Assembly (NCBI RefSeq): GCF_014897815.1
Contig: NZ_JABUZG010000064.1
Span: 20,960 to 75,249 of the forward strand
DNA length: 54,290 nucleotides
Origin: Psychrobacter sp. PG1
Lineage (GTDB): Bacteria; Pseudomonadota; Gammaproteobacteria; Pseudomonadales; Moraxellaceae
Direction of reading: 5' to 3'
Every line of letters begins with the position of its first letter. Position 1 is the first letter of the stretch. Of the stretch, positions 44,748 to 53,979 are shown piece after piece. Under the pieces are notes generated by a model. The model was not told where the DNA came from. It did no database searches and was given only the letters and a program-made list of their open reading frames with translations. Both the position numbers and the translations under genes were made by a program.

Positions 44748-47579
44748 ATGCAACAGTTCCAGTCCTTACAGCGCTTACTCATATTTTATGCACTGACCTT
44801 GCTGGTCATGTTGTCTATCTATTATTTTGCGCTGTTTCACGAGATAAAAAAACACAGTGAACAACACAGTATCGATACTTTTCATACATTGCAGTATGAA
44901 GTTACTGAACGTGATGATCTTCTAAACCCTGACATTAAAAGGATTTTAGAAAAACCCGTATTTGAAGACATAAGCTATCAGCTGGTTTTTATGATGCCCT
45001 CTGGGCAGACTTATATCCATCGCCATACTCAGCCCAATGAGCCTGCTTTTGCTAACGTTACGTTTCCTATCATTAGCTCATCCCCTTCTAATAATGGCAG
45101 TCATAGTGCTTACACGCTCAATAATCGCAACTTAACCGGCACCATTAAACTCAAAAGTGGTCATCAGCTTTATATTATATTGCGCCATAAGCCGCTGATC
45201 ATTGACTGGATATCTTATCGCTACTGGTTACCATTGATGGCAGCGATCATGCTGTTTATTATCGCTTTGCTATATATGCTCAATCGTCGCACCAATTGGG
45301 AACAGCTGCTGATTTATACGGACAATCTAAGTAGCCACGCAAAAGAAGCCTATAGTCCGCCGCCTTTTTTGCAAAAAAAATCTACGCCTGAGTTTTTGCG
45401 TTTAGGCCATGCGCTGAGCCGTGTCAGCTACCAGCTGCATAATGACTATCGCCGCATTAAAACCCTAACACATCGTCTTGAACGTTTGGTTGATCAATCC
45501 CCTTTACCGATGCTGATGATCATGCGTCATGGTCAAATCAGCTTTTTCAATAAACGCTTTGAACAAATATTCATGTCTTTACCGCAAAGCGATAGCAACT
45601 ATGAACTGACGGACTTTATCGCGGGTAAAGATGAATCCACGCAACGATTGCTGCAAACGTTATCCAACCTACGCGTCACTCGTACCTTAACAGTCTATGG
45701 GTTAGAAAATGAACAGACTTACCAATTGCACGTTACGCCATGGTTTGGTGAACATGGTCAGGTTCACGGCTTTACCGTACTGCTGAATAATGTTAATGAA
45801 TTTGCCAGTCAAATAGGGCAATTACAGCAACAAAATCAACGGCTACAACGCCAAACTGATGAATTTAATACGATTAAATCGACGATGGGTCATGATTTGC
45901 GCCTGCCGTTAGAAGCAATGATTGACACGCTAGAACCGATTGATCCTGAGACCTTGACTGCTGCGCAGAATGACATTTTAATATCCTTAATTAAAAGCAG
46001 TCAAAGTATGCTCACGACGCTTAATGATGTGCTAGACATCGAGGAGATAACGGTAAGAAAAACCCGCCTAAGCATTGAGCCTGTTGATATTTATAGACTG
46101 GGGCAACAGGTCAGTCAGTCATTTATAGAAAGGATAAGGCAGCAAGGACTTGAGCTGCTGTACTTTTTTGCACCTGACGGTCCGCGTTGTATTGATACAG
46201 ACCATCAGCGCCTACAGCAAATCTTGTACGACTTATTAGATAACGCGGTGAAATTTACCACTTCTGGCTATGTATCACTGACCATCGAAACAGTCAGTAA
46301 TGCAGAGATATTAGCAACAAAAAACCGAAGCTTAGTAAATCTTAATAAAGACCTTACACTGATTAAAAATAGTCAAATCAATAAAGACAATCCCAATCAT
46401 GCCTCACACGACTGGATTCGTTTTAGCATAAAAGACAGCGGTATGGGCATCGATATAGCGAAGCAACATCAACTGTTGGTTCAGCTTAATAAAAGCAGCA
46501 ATCAAAACACCCATCGAAACGTTAATTACATGCAAAATAACACGACTGGGCAAGGCCTAGGGTTAAATAACGTCAATAGTTTTGCGCGATTATTGGGTGG
46601 TTTTATTGAAATAAAAAGCACGATGACTGAAGGCAGCAGTCTGAATCTTTATCTGCCTTGCAGACGTCCAAATTATCAGCCTATTTATCATCATAGTCAG
46701 CATTTGACTCATATCCATCTAATAGCAGTGATTAAACAACCACTACGTGCCAAACATCTGCGCGATTTTTGCTCATATTTATCGATGCCAGCTACTATCT
46801 ACACTTCTATAGATAAATTAGATCTACAACAATTAAACGAAAAATTGGCGCAAGACGAGCAAAGACTCGCCCCTATCTTGCTATTAGATTATGAATATTA
46901 TGAAACCCTGTCTATTGCTTCCGCTAATCAGGCGATAGGGAATGATGATAGACAACAGGCATTAAATACCTTACTCGATAATCCGTCGCTACCAAAGATA
47001 CTACTTAGTATGAAACCTGAGCGCCGTATTCCCTCTATACTATTAGATAAATATGAAGGATTCTTGAGCAAACCATTAGATGCGACTTTATTGCTCTCTG
47101 AATTACTGCGCTTAACCTTACCAGCGAGACAGAAGCTGGTTCAAACCATAGAGATAAAAGAAGAGTGTAAGCAACTAGCAAACGAAGTAGATAAAGCTGC
47201 CAACGAGAATGTATTGCCACTTATCTTGGTAGTAGAAGACAGTCCAACCAATCAGAAAATAACGTGCAAGATATTGAGTAAACTTGGTTATCGTAGTGTG
47301 GTCGCAGAAGATGGTCAGCAAGCGTTAGATATGCTACAACAACAGCGTCAAGATATCTCACTCATTTTGATGGACTGTCGCATGCCTGTCATGGATGGGC
47401 TACAGGCTACCCAAGCGATTCGTGCGCAAGGCGATAAAATTGCGATTGTGGCGCTAACTGCAAACAACACCAAAGAAGATCGCGACGCTTGTATAGAAGT
47501 AGGAATGGATGAGTTTTTAGCAAAGCCGATCAATAAGAAAGAGCTAGAGTCGGTTTTACAGAGCTTTATAAAATCATGA
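44748..47579 (+). CDS. hybrid sensor histidine kinase / response regulator
   Basis: A 943-residue membrane kinase. Two helices (about 8-30 and 160-178) enclose a periplasmic sensor of about 130 residues. A PAS-like region (about 245-350) and a coiled coil precede the H box MGHDLRLPLEA (phosphorylated H382). The ATPase domain shows LLDNAVKFT (N box), KDSGMGI (G1) and GQGLGLNNV (G2). A degenerate receiver (about 665-800, LLLDYEYYE, FLSKPLD) is followed by a true receiver (about 822-943, VVEDSPTNQK, phospho-acceptor D876, ALTANN, AKPINK). No Hpt domain, so a separate phosphotransfer protein is expected. BarA/GacS-like; target unknown. Divergent from fmt across 316 bp, where no other feature is seen. 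Confidence 0.9.
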   Translation: MQQFQSLQRLLIFYALTLLVMLSIYYFALFHEIKKHSEQHSIDTFHTLQYEVTERDDLLNPDIKRILEKPVFEDISYQLVFMMPSGQTYIHRHTQPNEPAFANVTFPIISSSPSNNGSHSAYTLNNRNLTGTIKLKSGHQLYIILRHKPLIIDWISYRYWLPLMAAIMLFIIALLYMLNRRTNWEQLLIYTDNLSSHAKEAYSPPPFLQKKSTPEFLRLGHALSRVSYQLHNDYRRIKTLTHRLERLVDQSPLPMLMIMRHGQISFFNKRFEQIFMSLPQSDSNYELTDFIAGKDESTQRLLQTLSNLRVTRTLTVYGLENEQTYQLHVTPWFGEHGQVHGFTVLLNNVNEFASQIGQLQQQNQRLQRQTDEFNTIKSTMGHDLRLPLEAMIDTLEPIDPETLTAAQNDILISLIKSSQSMLTTLNDVLDIEEITVRKTRLSIEPVDIYRLGQQVSQSFIERIRQQGLELLYFFAPDGPRCIDTDHQRLQQILYDLLDNAVKFTTSGYVSLTIETVSNAEILATKNRSLVNLNKDLTLIKNSQINKDNPNHASHDWIRFSIKDSGMGIDIAKQHQLLVQLNKSSNQNTHRNVNYMQNNTTGQGLGLNNVNSFARLLGGFIEIKSTMTEGSSLNLYLPCRRPNYQPIYHHSQHLTHIHLIAVIKQPLRAKHLRDFCSYLSMPATIYTSIDKLDLQQLNEKLAQDEQRLAPILLLDYEYYETLSIASANQAIGNDDRQQALNTLLDNPSLPKILLSMKPERRIPSILLDKYEGFLSKPLDATLLLSELLRLTLPARQKLVQTIEIKEECKQLANEVDKAANENVLPLILVVEDSPTNQKITCKILSKLGYRSVVAEDGQQALDMLQQQRQDISLILMDCRMPVMDGLQATQAIRAQGDKIAIVALTANNTKEDRDACIEVGMDEFLAKPINKKELESVLQSFIKS

Positions 47580-47645
47580 CAATCTGTAAAACTGACTCTT
47601 CAGGTTTAAACTATTACTTTATAAATCAATTACTTCATAAATCAG

Positions 47646-48320
47646 CTATTTCATAAAACCATTATCTGCTAAAAATGCTTCTGTAATTTGGCTTTGCGGA
47701 CTTGGCGTATTCATACCACTGGTTTGCGACTTATTTAACAAACGTTCTAAATAGCGCGCGACGATATCCACTTCGATATTGACTTTATTTCCAACCAGCC
47801 AATGCTTAGCGATATTGGTCACTTGTGCGGTATGTGGAATGATATTTAAAGAGACAATATTATCTCGTACAAGGTTGGTCGTCAGACTAATACCATCAAC
47901 CGTGATAGAGCCTTTGGTCGCTGTATAGTGCGCCAGCCCTTGTGGTATCTCAATCTCGATATAGATAGAGCGCGCATCTTGTTGCAGCTTACTGACCACG
48001 CCGACGCCATCGACGTGACCCGCGACGATATGACCACCAAAACGCGTGGTTGGTAGCATCGCTTTCTCTAAATTCACTGTGTGACCAGCTTTTAAAGTTT
48101 CTAATGCGGTACGAGCAATGGTTTCACGTGAGACATCGACCGAGTAATGATTACTACCTAGGTCTACGACGGTTAAGCAGATACCATTGGAAGCAATAGA
48201 ATCTCCTAGCTTCACATCACTAAAGTCCAAACCATCAGATTCTATCGTCAAACGTATATCACCGCCCGTAGGCTGCATGGACTTAACCTTTCCAACACTC
48301 TCTATAATTCCAGTAAACAT
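47646..48320 (-). CDS. ribE: riboflavin synthase, alpha chain
   Basis: A 224-residue enzyme that dismutates two 6,7-dimethyl-8-ribityllumazines into riboflavin. It starts MFTGIIESVGKV and has the two internal barrel repeats, with SIASNGICLTVVD, FSVDVSRETIARTAL-like YSVDVSRETIARTAL and, in the second half, GSITVDGISLTTN with LNIIPHT. GGHIVAGHVDGVG joins them. The C-terminal about 20 residues are a variable tail. It is downstream of ribD, nrdR in the usual order, but separated from ribD by 420 bp of non-coding DNA with DnaA boxes. No FMN riboswitch is seen. Confidence 0.94.
   Translation of the reverse strand: MFTGIIESVGKVKSMQPTGGDIRLTIESDGLDFSDVKLGDSIASNGICLTVVDLGSNHYSVDVSRETIARTALETLKAGHTVNLEKAMLPTTRFGGHIVAGHVDGVGVVSKLQQDARSIYIEIEIPQGLAHYTATKGSITVDGISLTTNLVRDNIVSLNIIPHTAQVTNIAKHWLVGNKVNIEVDIVARYLERLLNKSQTSGMNTPSPQSQITEAFLADNGFMK
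48120..48135. promoter_or_regulatory. parS-like palindrome inside ribE
   Basis: GGTTTCACGTGAGACA keeps the CACGTG core and differs from the 16-bp consensus at two outer positions. It lies in coding sequence for the conserved VSRET segment, so chance is possible. Confidence 0.4.
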
Positions 48321-48367
48321 ATCGACCTCATTTCATTATGATGTTGTCTTTATAGACAATATATCTT

Positions 48368-48721
48368 GATCTATTAAGATTGTGGCAGCATTTGTCTAAG
48401 CCAGTTTTTTATGGCAACTTGGGCTTAATTGAGCCTATGATGGGATAGATTGTGGATAAGTCCTCATAAATCAACTCATAACGTATTAAAAAACGAATTT
48501 CCGTTAAGTTATCCACAGAAAGCAAGATGTTGGCTAATATCAATAAAGATTAGTAATAAAACCTAAGTTGCTGATTATATTAGATTAATATGAAATTTTT
48601 TATAAAAGGTCTAGTTTTCTGTTTCATGTGAAACAAAGTTATACACAGTTTCATGTGGAACCTTGTACGACACTGGCTGCTTATCCATACTTAGCAAGTA
48701 TTTAGCACAAACTGTGGATAA
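48368..48721. other. DnaA-box cluster with AT-rich core (origin-like region)
   Basis: The 420-bp ribE-ribD gap holds perfect TTATnCACA boxes at 48451-48459 (complement), 48509-48517, 48639-48647 and 48713-48721 (complement), and a one-mismatch copy TTATCCATA at 48681-48689. A strongly AT-rich stretch (about 48520-48615) lies between boxes two and three, and GATCTATTAAGAT at 48368-48380 resembles the E. coli oriC 13-mers. Two parS-like sites are embedded (48620-48635 and, weaker, 48647-48662). It may be an auxiliary origin element or a DnaA-titration site. Confidence 0.65.
48620..48635. promoter_or_regulatory. parS-like palindrome in the DnaA-box cluster
   Basis: TGTTTCATGTGAAACA differs from the consensus only at one central base. 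A degraded copy (AGTTTCATGTGGAACC, four mismatches) follows at 48647-48662 and shares a base with the DnaA box. Confidence 0.55.
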
Positions 48722-48740
48722 GCTGTTTATAAATAACAAG

Positions 48741-49796
48741 TTATAGCGGTAATAAAGTCAGTTTAAGGTCAGGAGTTAATGTTTCATGGCTATAAATATT
48801 AAAACGCAACTGCTGAGCTAGAGACAATGGGTTAAAATCGACCATCGGTCTTGCTTGCGCGCCCAACAAACAAGGCGCCTGATAAACAATCAACTCATCT
48901 ACCAATTGTTGGCTTAAGAAACTACCAGCAACACTAGCCCCTGCCTCTACCAACACGTCATAACATTGATGATCACTGACTAACTTCTTTAGTAATTCAG
49001 TCAAGTTGTCTTCGCGCCAATAAATCGTATCCGGTCGACGGCATAACTGATAGTCAGACTGTAAGCTGTATTCTAAGCGCTGACGTCTATCGAGTACGAC
49101 AACTTTAGGAGTAGGAACTTGTTCAGGTGGCACAGCTAGTTGGTTGGAACGTACATTAAGCTGTGGATTATCCGCGATAACCGTCTCACTACCGGTAATA
49201 ATTGCGCCACTTTGTGCACGTAGCTTCTGCACATCTTCGCGGGCAGCCGCTGAGGTAATCCATTTTGACTCCCCAGATGCCATCGCGGTACGACCGTCAA
49301 GGCTGGTGGCAATTTTCAGTCGTACATAAGGCATCTGGGTGCGCATTGCCTTTAAAAACCCACGATTTAAAGCTTCTGCTTGCTCAGTTAATATACCGAC
49401 TGTCACTTGAATCCCAGCCTGCTCTAACAGCTTTACACCGCGTCCTGCCACTTGCGGATTGGGATCAAGCCCTGCGATCACGACACGTTTCACACCAGCA
49501 TTAATAAGACCCAAAGCACAAGGTGGCGTACGCCCCGTATGACTACAAGGCTCTAAAGTCACATAGGCAGTTGCACCTAAAGCCCTCGCACCCGCTTCTT
49601 TTAGCGCAAATACTTCTGCATGAGGCTGACCAGCTTTCGGATGAAACCCTTGACCGACGATCGCTTCTGCTTGCACGATGACACAGCCTACCGCTGGATT
49701 AGGTCTGGTGGTATATAAACCCTGTTTGGCTTGTTCGATCGCAAGCATCATAAAGTAACGGTCTTGCGCATTCTGCGTATGGTTTGAGAGCGTCAT
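48741..49796 (-). CDS. ribD: bifunctional riboflavin biosynthesis deaminase/reductase
   Basis: About 351 residues from the ATG at 49796; a GTG four codons earlier is the alternative, and neither has a clear ribosome site. The N-terminal deaminase domain (about 10-145) has the zinc site HAEVFAL and TLEPCSHTGRTPPC. The C-terminal reductase (about 150-350) has LKIATSLDGRTAMASGESKWIT, GSETVIADNPQLNVR and the VEAGASVAGSFL loop. It carries out two successive steps from the GTP-derived pyrimidine to the ribitylamino intermediate. 37 bp downstream of nrdR, the common nrdR-ribD arrangement. Confidence 0.94.
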   Translation of the reverse strand: MTLSNHTQNAQDRYFMMLAIEQAKQGLYTTRPNPAVGCVIVQAEAIVGQGFHPKAGQPHAEVFALKEAGARALGATAYVTLEPCSHTGRTPPCALGLINAGVKRVVIAGLDPNPQVAGRGVKLLEQAGIQVTVGILTEQAEALNRGFLKAMRTQMPYVRLKIATSLDGRTAMASGESKWITSAAAREDVQKLRAQSGAIITGSETVIADNPQLNVRSNQLAVPPEQVPTPKVVVLDRRQRLEYSLQSDYQLCRRPDTIYWREDNLTELLKKLVSDHQCYDVLVEAGASVAGSFLSQQLVDELIVYQAPCLLGAQARPMVDFNPLSLAQQLRFNIYSHETLTPDLKLTLLPL

Positions 49797-49833
49797 AAAG
49801 AGATACACTTAATAAAAAAGTAGAGGGTAAAAA

Positions 49834-50310
49834 CTATTTAACGTTATCGTCAGCTTTTTCATTTGGACGAATATTGGCAATTTCTTGATGGAAAGCATCA
49901 ATATCTTGAAAGTCGCGGTAAACACTAGCGAAGCGCACATAAGCAACATCATCTAACGTCTTAAGCTCACTCATGATAATCTCACCCAACACTTTGCTAC
50001 TGATTTCACGCTCACCCATCTGTCTAACACGCTTCTCAATACGACTGATCATCGCTTCTTGTTCATCAATGGTGATAGGGCGCTTTTGTAGAGGTAATAA
50101 GATAGAACGACGCAGTTTTTCGTTATCATAAGGCTCAATTTTACCGCTTGACTTGATGATTCTTGGCATCACTACTTCTACCATCTCAAAAGTAGTGAAA
50201 CGCTCTTGGCAGCTATTGCATGAGCGGCGACGACGGACTTGCGCACCTTCTGCCGCCAGACGCGAATCAATAACTTTAGTCTCTGACGCGTTACAATACG
50301 GGCAATGCAT
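49834..50310 (-). CDS. nrdR: transcriptional repressor NrdR
   Basis: A 158-residue repressor of ribonucleotide reductase genes. A zinc ribbon with C3, C6, C31 and C34 (MHCPYC ... SCNSC) ends in RFTTFE, followed by the ATP-cone domain (about 49-139) with [24 protein letters not shown] content and [19 protein letters not shown]. It senses ATP/dATP through the cone. Length and order are typical. It probably shares a transcript with ribD downstream. Confidence 0.96.
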   Translation of the reverse strand: MHCPYCNASETKVIDSRLAAEGAQVRRRRSCNSCQERFTTFEMVEVVMPRIIKSSGKIEPYDNEKLRRSILLPLQKRPITIDEQEAMISRIEKRVRQMGEREISSKVLGEIIMSELKTLDDVAYVRFASVYRDFQDIDAFHQEIANIRPNEKADDNVK

Positions 50311-50432
50311 AGCGTTTCCTTATTTCAATATTAAGCGCAAGAATCACAGTCACTATTTATAAGAGCGAATGATAAGACCGAAATTTCTGAGAATTAACGA
50401 GCTGTATCAGGCAATTCAAAAAAATCGTCTTA

Positions 50433-51878
50433 TTATTTTCCAATACAGAAACTACCAAAGATTTTGCCCAACAAGTCATCCGCACTAAACGCTCCCGTAA
50501 TCTCACCCAAACTGTTCTGAGCTTGGCGTAAGCTTTCAGCGACTAACTCTCCTGCTTGAAAGACCGTTAACTGCTCATGCGCCTCTGCTAAAGAGTCGGC
50601 TGTGCGTCTAAGTGCATCTATATGACGTGTGCGAGCAATTAGGCTGTTTTCTGGTGGATGAAAACCGACCTTAGCACACAAGGCTTCTACCAGATTATCG
50701 ATACCAGCACCTGTTTCACATGAAACATTAACTTGTTCATAACCACGTTCTTTTATTGCGATTTGCGAGACAGAGGGTATTTGACTGCTACTATCATCTA
50801 GTAAGTCACTTAACAAATCACTCTTATTAGCAATAATCAATAAGCGTTTAGCCTCTGGCAACTCACCAAATAATTGTTCTGCAAGCTGTAACGGTGTATC
50901 TTCTTCTTCAAGATCACGAGTCACATCGTAGACCATCAGTAGCATATCAGCCTGTGTAATGGCGGTACGTGCTCGTTCAATCCCAATACGCTCTACCATG
51001 TCTTCTGTATCGCGCAGACCTGCTGTATCGGTCAAATGCAGCGTCAAACCATTGAGCACGACGGTCTCCTGTAGCGTATCACGAGTCGTACCTGCAACGT
51101 CAGTAACGATAGCACGTTCTTGCCCTGCCAGACGATTCAGCAAGCTTGATTTACCCGCATTTGGTCTACCTGCTAGGACCACATGGATACCATCACGTAA
51201 GAGCTGACCCTGCTTGGCAGTCGCCAATACTTGCTGTATCTTGTCTTGCGTTTGCTCAAGTTTACTTTGTATAACACCGTCTGATAAAAAATCCACGTCT
51301 TCTTCGTCAGGGAAATCAATCGCCGCTTCAACATGCAAACGCAGATGAATAAGCTGCTCTAATAGCTGATTAATCTTCTTTGAAAACTCACCACTTAGGG
51401 AGCGAATGGCACTACTCGCAGCGGCAGCACTGGTCGCATCAATGGCATCAGCGATAGCCTCTGCTTGTACCAAATCCAATTTATCATTATCAAAAGCACG
51501 ATAAGAGAATTCCCCAGCACCCGCTTGTTTTGCGCCCAGCTCAAATACCCTTGCTAACATTTGGTTTTGTAGAATCATGCCGCCATGCCCTTGCAGCTCA
51601 ATCACATCTTCCCCTGTGAACGAATGCGGGCCTTTAAAGTACAGCACTAACCCTTCATCAATGACTGTACCATCAGCCTGATAAAAACGACAAAAACTGG
51701 CCATGCGTGGCGTAAAAGCAGACTTACCTGTTAGTGTACAGGCAATGTCATAAGCACGCGCACCAGACAGACGTACAACACCAACGCCACCTCTTCCAAG
51801 CGGTGTGGCAATAGCAGCAATCGTGGCCAAGCCAGATGCTTTAGGTGATTCAGATGCTTTAGGTACGTTTGACGCCAT
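50433..51878 (-). CDS. mnmE: tRNA modification GTPase MnmE (TrmE)
   Basis: About 481 residues from the ATG at 51878; the frame continues to a TTG at 51905, and a GTG between them with GAGAG before it is also possible. MnmE with MnmG makes the cmnm5U34 modification of tRNA. The formyl-folate-binding N-terminal domain begins TIAAIATPLGRGGVGVVRLSG. The G domain has GRPNAGKSSLLNRL, GTTRDT, DTAGLRDT and NKSD. The C-terminus ends with the catalytic CIGK. A KASESPKASG repeat precedes the conserved start. A parS-like site (50712-50727) is inside the gene. Confidence 0.95.
   Translation of the reverse strand: MASNVPKASESPKASGLATIAAIATPLGRGGVGVVRLSGARAYDIACTLTGKSAFTPRMASFCRFYQADGTVIDEGLVLYFKGPHSFTGEDVIELQGHGGMILQNQMLARVFELGAKQAGAGEFSYRAFDNDKLDLVQAEAIADAIDATSAAAASSAIRSLSGEFSKKINQLLEQLIHLRLHVEAAIDFPDEEDVDFLSDGVIQSKLEQTQDKIQQVLATAKQGQLLRDGIHVVLAGRPNAGKSSLLNRLAGQERAIVTDVAGTTRDTLQETVVLNGLTLHLTDTAGLRDTEDMVERIGIERARTAITQADMLLMVYDVTRDLEEEDTPLQLAEQLFGELPEAKRLLIIANKSDLLSDLLDDSSSQIPSVSQIAIKERGYEQVNVSCETGAGIDNLVEALCAKVGFHPPENSLIARTRHIDALRRTADSLAEAHEQLTVFQAGELVAESLRQAQNSLGEITGAFSADDLLGKIFGSFCIGK
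50712..50727. promoter_or_regulatory. parS-like palindrome inside mnmE
   Basis: TGTTTCACATGAAACA, one mismatch to the consensus and identical to the copy at 32501-32516. It encodes the NVSCETG stretch of MnmE. Confidence 0.55.
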
Positions 51879-52021
51879 CTCTAGGGAATCCACAATTACT
51901 CTCAATAGCTAAAAACCCCATTATAGACGGCTGGACACAGACTGACAAAGCAAACTTTAAATAGCCATGCTTTGCGCTTATTTTATTTCAAGTCAGTGAG
52001 CGATAATAGAAATGTCACGCA

Positions 52022-52053
52022 TAAAAAAACCACCGCCGTTGCGATGGTCTTTT
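52022..52053 (-). terminator. intrinsic terminator after yidC
   Basis: Read on the minus strand, ACCATCGC pairs with GCGGTGGT (one wobble) around a short loop and is followed by seven T residues. It ends the yidD/yidC transcript before mnmE. Confidence 0.85.
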
Positions 52054-52070
52054 ATCAATTGATGAGCTAC

Positions 52071-53768
52071 TTAGTCCAATACTTTCACAGTACGACGCTT
52101 TTGCTCTTCTTCGACTTTTTTATTGACAATATATTGCTGAGTCATACTGAACAAGTTGTTGACTGTCCAGTACAGTACGAGACCAGCTGGGAAAAACAGC
52201 ATGAAAGCAGTAAAAATGATTGGTAAGAACTTCATCACTTTCGCTTGCATCGGATCAGCTGGCTGCGGGTTTAGCTGCTGCTGTACAAACATCGAGGCAC
52301 CCATCAGTAATGGTAAAATAAACCAAGGATCCATCGCCGATAAATCCTGAATCCATAAAATCCAAGGCGCATGACGCAGCTCAACACTTTCAACCAACAC
52401 CCAATATAGTGCTAAGAAGATAGGCATTTGCATCAAAATAGGCAAACAACCTGCCATTGGGTTGACTTTTTCTTCTTTATAAATAGCCATCATTTCTTGC
52501 GACATCTTCATTCGATCGTCGCCATGCTCTTCTTTAAGTGCGGCTAATCTTGGCGCAATCGCACGCATCTTCGCCATCGAATAATAGCTCTTATTCGAGA
52601 ACCACATCAGAGCAATTTTGACTAAAATCGTCAATACAATGATTGACCAACCCCAGTTACCGATGACTTTATGAATACCGTCCAAGATGGCAAATAAAAT
52701 TTTCGATATTGGCCATAACAACCCATAATCAACTGTTTTATTAAGGCCTACTGCCACATCTTTTAGCTCAGATTGTACTTTAGGACCAGCGTATAACGTG
52801 GCATCTAATGTCACTTGTTTATTTGGCGCGACATTGACAGGTTGACTGTTGAAACCGATGAAGTAATCATCGCCTGTTTCACGGCTAAAGAAAGTAGCGG
52901 TAAAGTTTTCAGGTATCCATGCTGATACAAAATAATGCTGTACAACACCAACCCAACCTTTATCACTACTAACAGCTAGCTCACCATCATTAAAGTCTTT
53001 AAATTTGAGCTTATTATATGGATCATCAGGGGTACCCCAAGCGCCGCCTAAATAAGTCGCCATACTAAGCGCACCTTTATCAGACATACCTGGATCTTTA
53101 CTGTCATCACGTTTCAACTGGGCAAATAGCTGACCTTGCCACGGTTGTGTAGAAGCATTTTGTATTTGATAGCTAATATCAATCGGATATTTATTTTCAG
53201 TAAAGGTAAAGGTCTTAGTAACGGTCACGCCATCTTTTTTATAAGTCAGCGGTACTGACAGCGTCTGTTGCCCTGCTTCCATGACGTAATTATTAGCAGT
53301 ATGGCTGTATTTGGCACGGCCTTCTGCAGTATCAATACCGTTAGGACCAATAAGACCAGACTGAGCCACATACACGCGATTACTATTATTCTCTAGCAAT
53401 ACGAAAGGCTTATCGCTATCGAGCGTTGCGTCATACTGCTTAAGAGCAGCATAAACAATATCGCCGCCTTCTGGGTTGATTTTTATATCATAGCGATCAG
53501 TAGTGACCGTGATTAATCCCGTGTCTTTAGCAGGCGTTGCCGTCACAGCATCATTAGCGACTGTATTATTATCAACAGGCAACGTCTGTACCGGAATATC
53601 ACCTGCGGCACCAGTTGTCGAAGGGATGTCAGCACCTACTGAAGTAGTGGTTTCTGACACCGTATCTACAGCTGGCGCATCGGCATAATCATCTCGCCAT
53701 GCCAAAATCAGCAGATAAGCGGTGATTAACATCGCAATGATGATCATCACCCGAAATATCTTTTGCAT
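52071..53768 (-). CDS. yidC: membrane protein insertase YidC
   Basis: A 565-residue gammaproteobacterial-type YidC that inserts and folds inner-membrane proteins alone or with SecYEG. An N-terminal anchor (about 3-24) precedes the large periplasmic beta-sandwich (about 60-340, with TVTTDRYDIKINPEGGDIV). The conserved core helices follow: YGLLWPISKILFAILDGIHK, WGWSIIVLTILVKIALMWF, the coiled KMRAIAPRLAALKEEHGDDR loop, MAGCLPILMQMPIFLALYWVL, and FMLFFPAGLVLYWTVNN. A basic tail ends the protein. yidD lies 211 bp upstream, in the rpmH-rnpA-yidD-yidC-mnmE order found next to dnaA. Confidence 0.97.
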   Translation of the reverse strand: MQKIFRVMIIIAMLITAYLLILAWRDDYADAPAVDTVSETTTSVGADIPSTTGAAGDIPVQTLPVDNNTVANDAVTATPAKDTGLITVTTDRYDIKINPEGGDIVYAALKQYDATLDSDKPFVLLENNSNRVYVAQSGLIGPNGIDTAEGRAKYSHTANNYVMEAGQQTLSVPLTYKKDGVTVTKTFTFTENKYPIDISYQIQNASTQPWQGQLFAQLKRDDSKDPGMSDKGALSMATYLGGAWGTPDDPYNKLKFKDFNDGELAVSSDKGWVGVVQHYFVSAWIPENFTATFFSRETGDDYFIGFNSQPVNVAPNKQVTLDATLYAGPKVQSELKDVAVGLNKTVDYGLLWPISKILFAILDGIHKVIGNWGWSIIVLTILVKIALMWFSNKSYYSMAKMRAIAPRLAALKEEHGDDRMKMSQEMMAIYKEEKVNPMAGCLPILMQMPIFLALYWVLVESVELRHAPWILWIQDLSAMDPWFILPLLMGASMFVQQQLNPQPADPMQAKVMKFLPIIFTAFMLFFPAGLVLYWTVNNLFSMTQQYIVNKKVEEEQKRRTVKVLD

Positions 53769-53930
53769 AAACCTTTCCTAGATTAAAAAATTAGGGAATG
53801 AAAAATTAGGGCATGTGTCATGACCGTACAATTATCATCATATGTGACAACAGTATTGCCAGTCATTTACATAAAATGTGCATCATTTTACTAAAAATCT
53901 GCCTTAAATGATACCAAGAGTGTGGATAAC

Positions 53931-53950
53931 TTGTGGGTAACTAAATAGAT
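53931..53950. other. DnaA boxes between yidC and yidD
   Basis: TGTGGATAA (53931-53939) is a perfect DnaA box on the minus strand; TGTGGGTAA (53942-53950) has one mismatch. A near copy, ATATCCACA, follows at about 53959. The rest of the 211-bp gap is AT-rich. Confidence 0.6.
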
Positions 53951-53979
53951 ATCCACAACTTCTCAGTCGATGACGAACG

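Noticed and set aside
48321..49833. FMN riboswitch before ribE or ribD
   Set aside because: No AGGGTGAAATTC-CCxACCGGCGGT-like core is present in either leader; the long gap contains DnaA boxes instead.
53805..53822. Third MITE end (TTAGGGCATGTGTCATGAC)
   Set aside because: It resembles the terminal repeat but has several mismatches and no partner end within several hundred bases.
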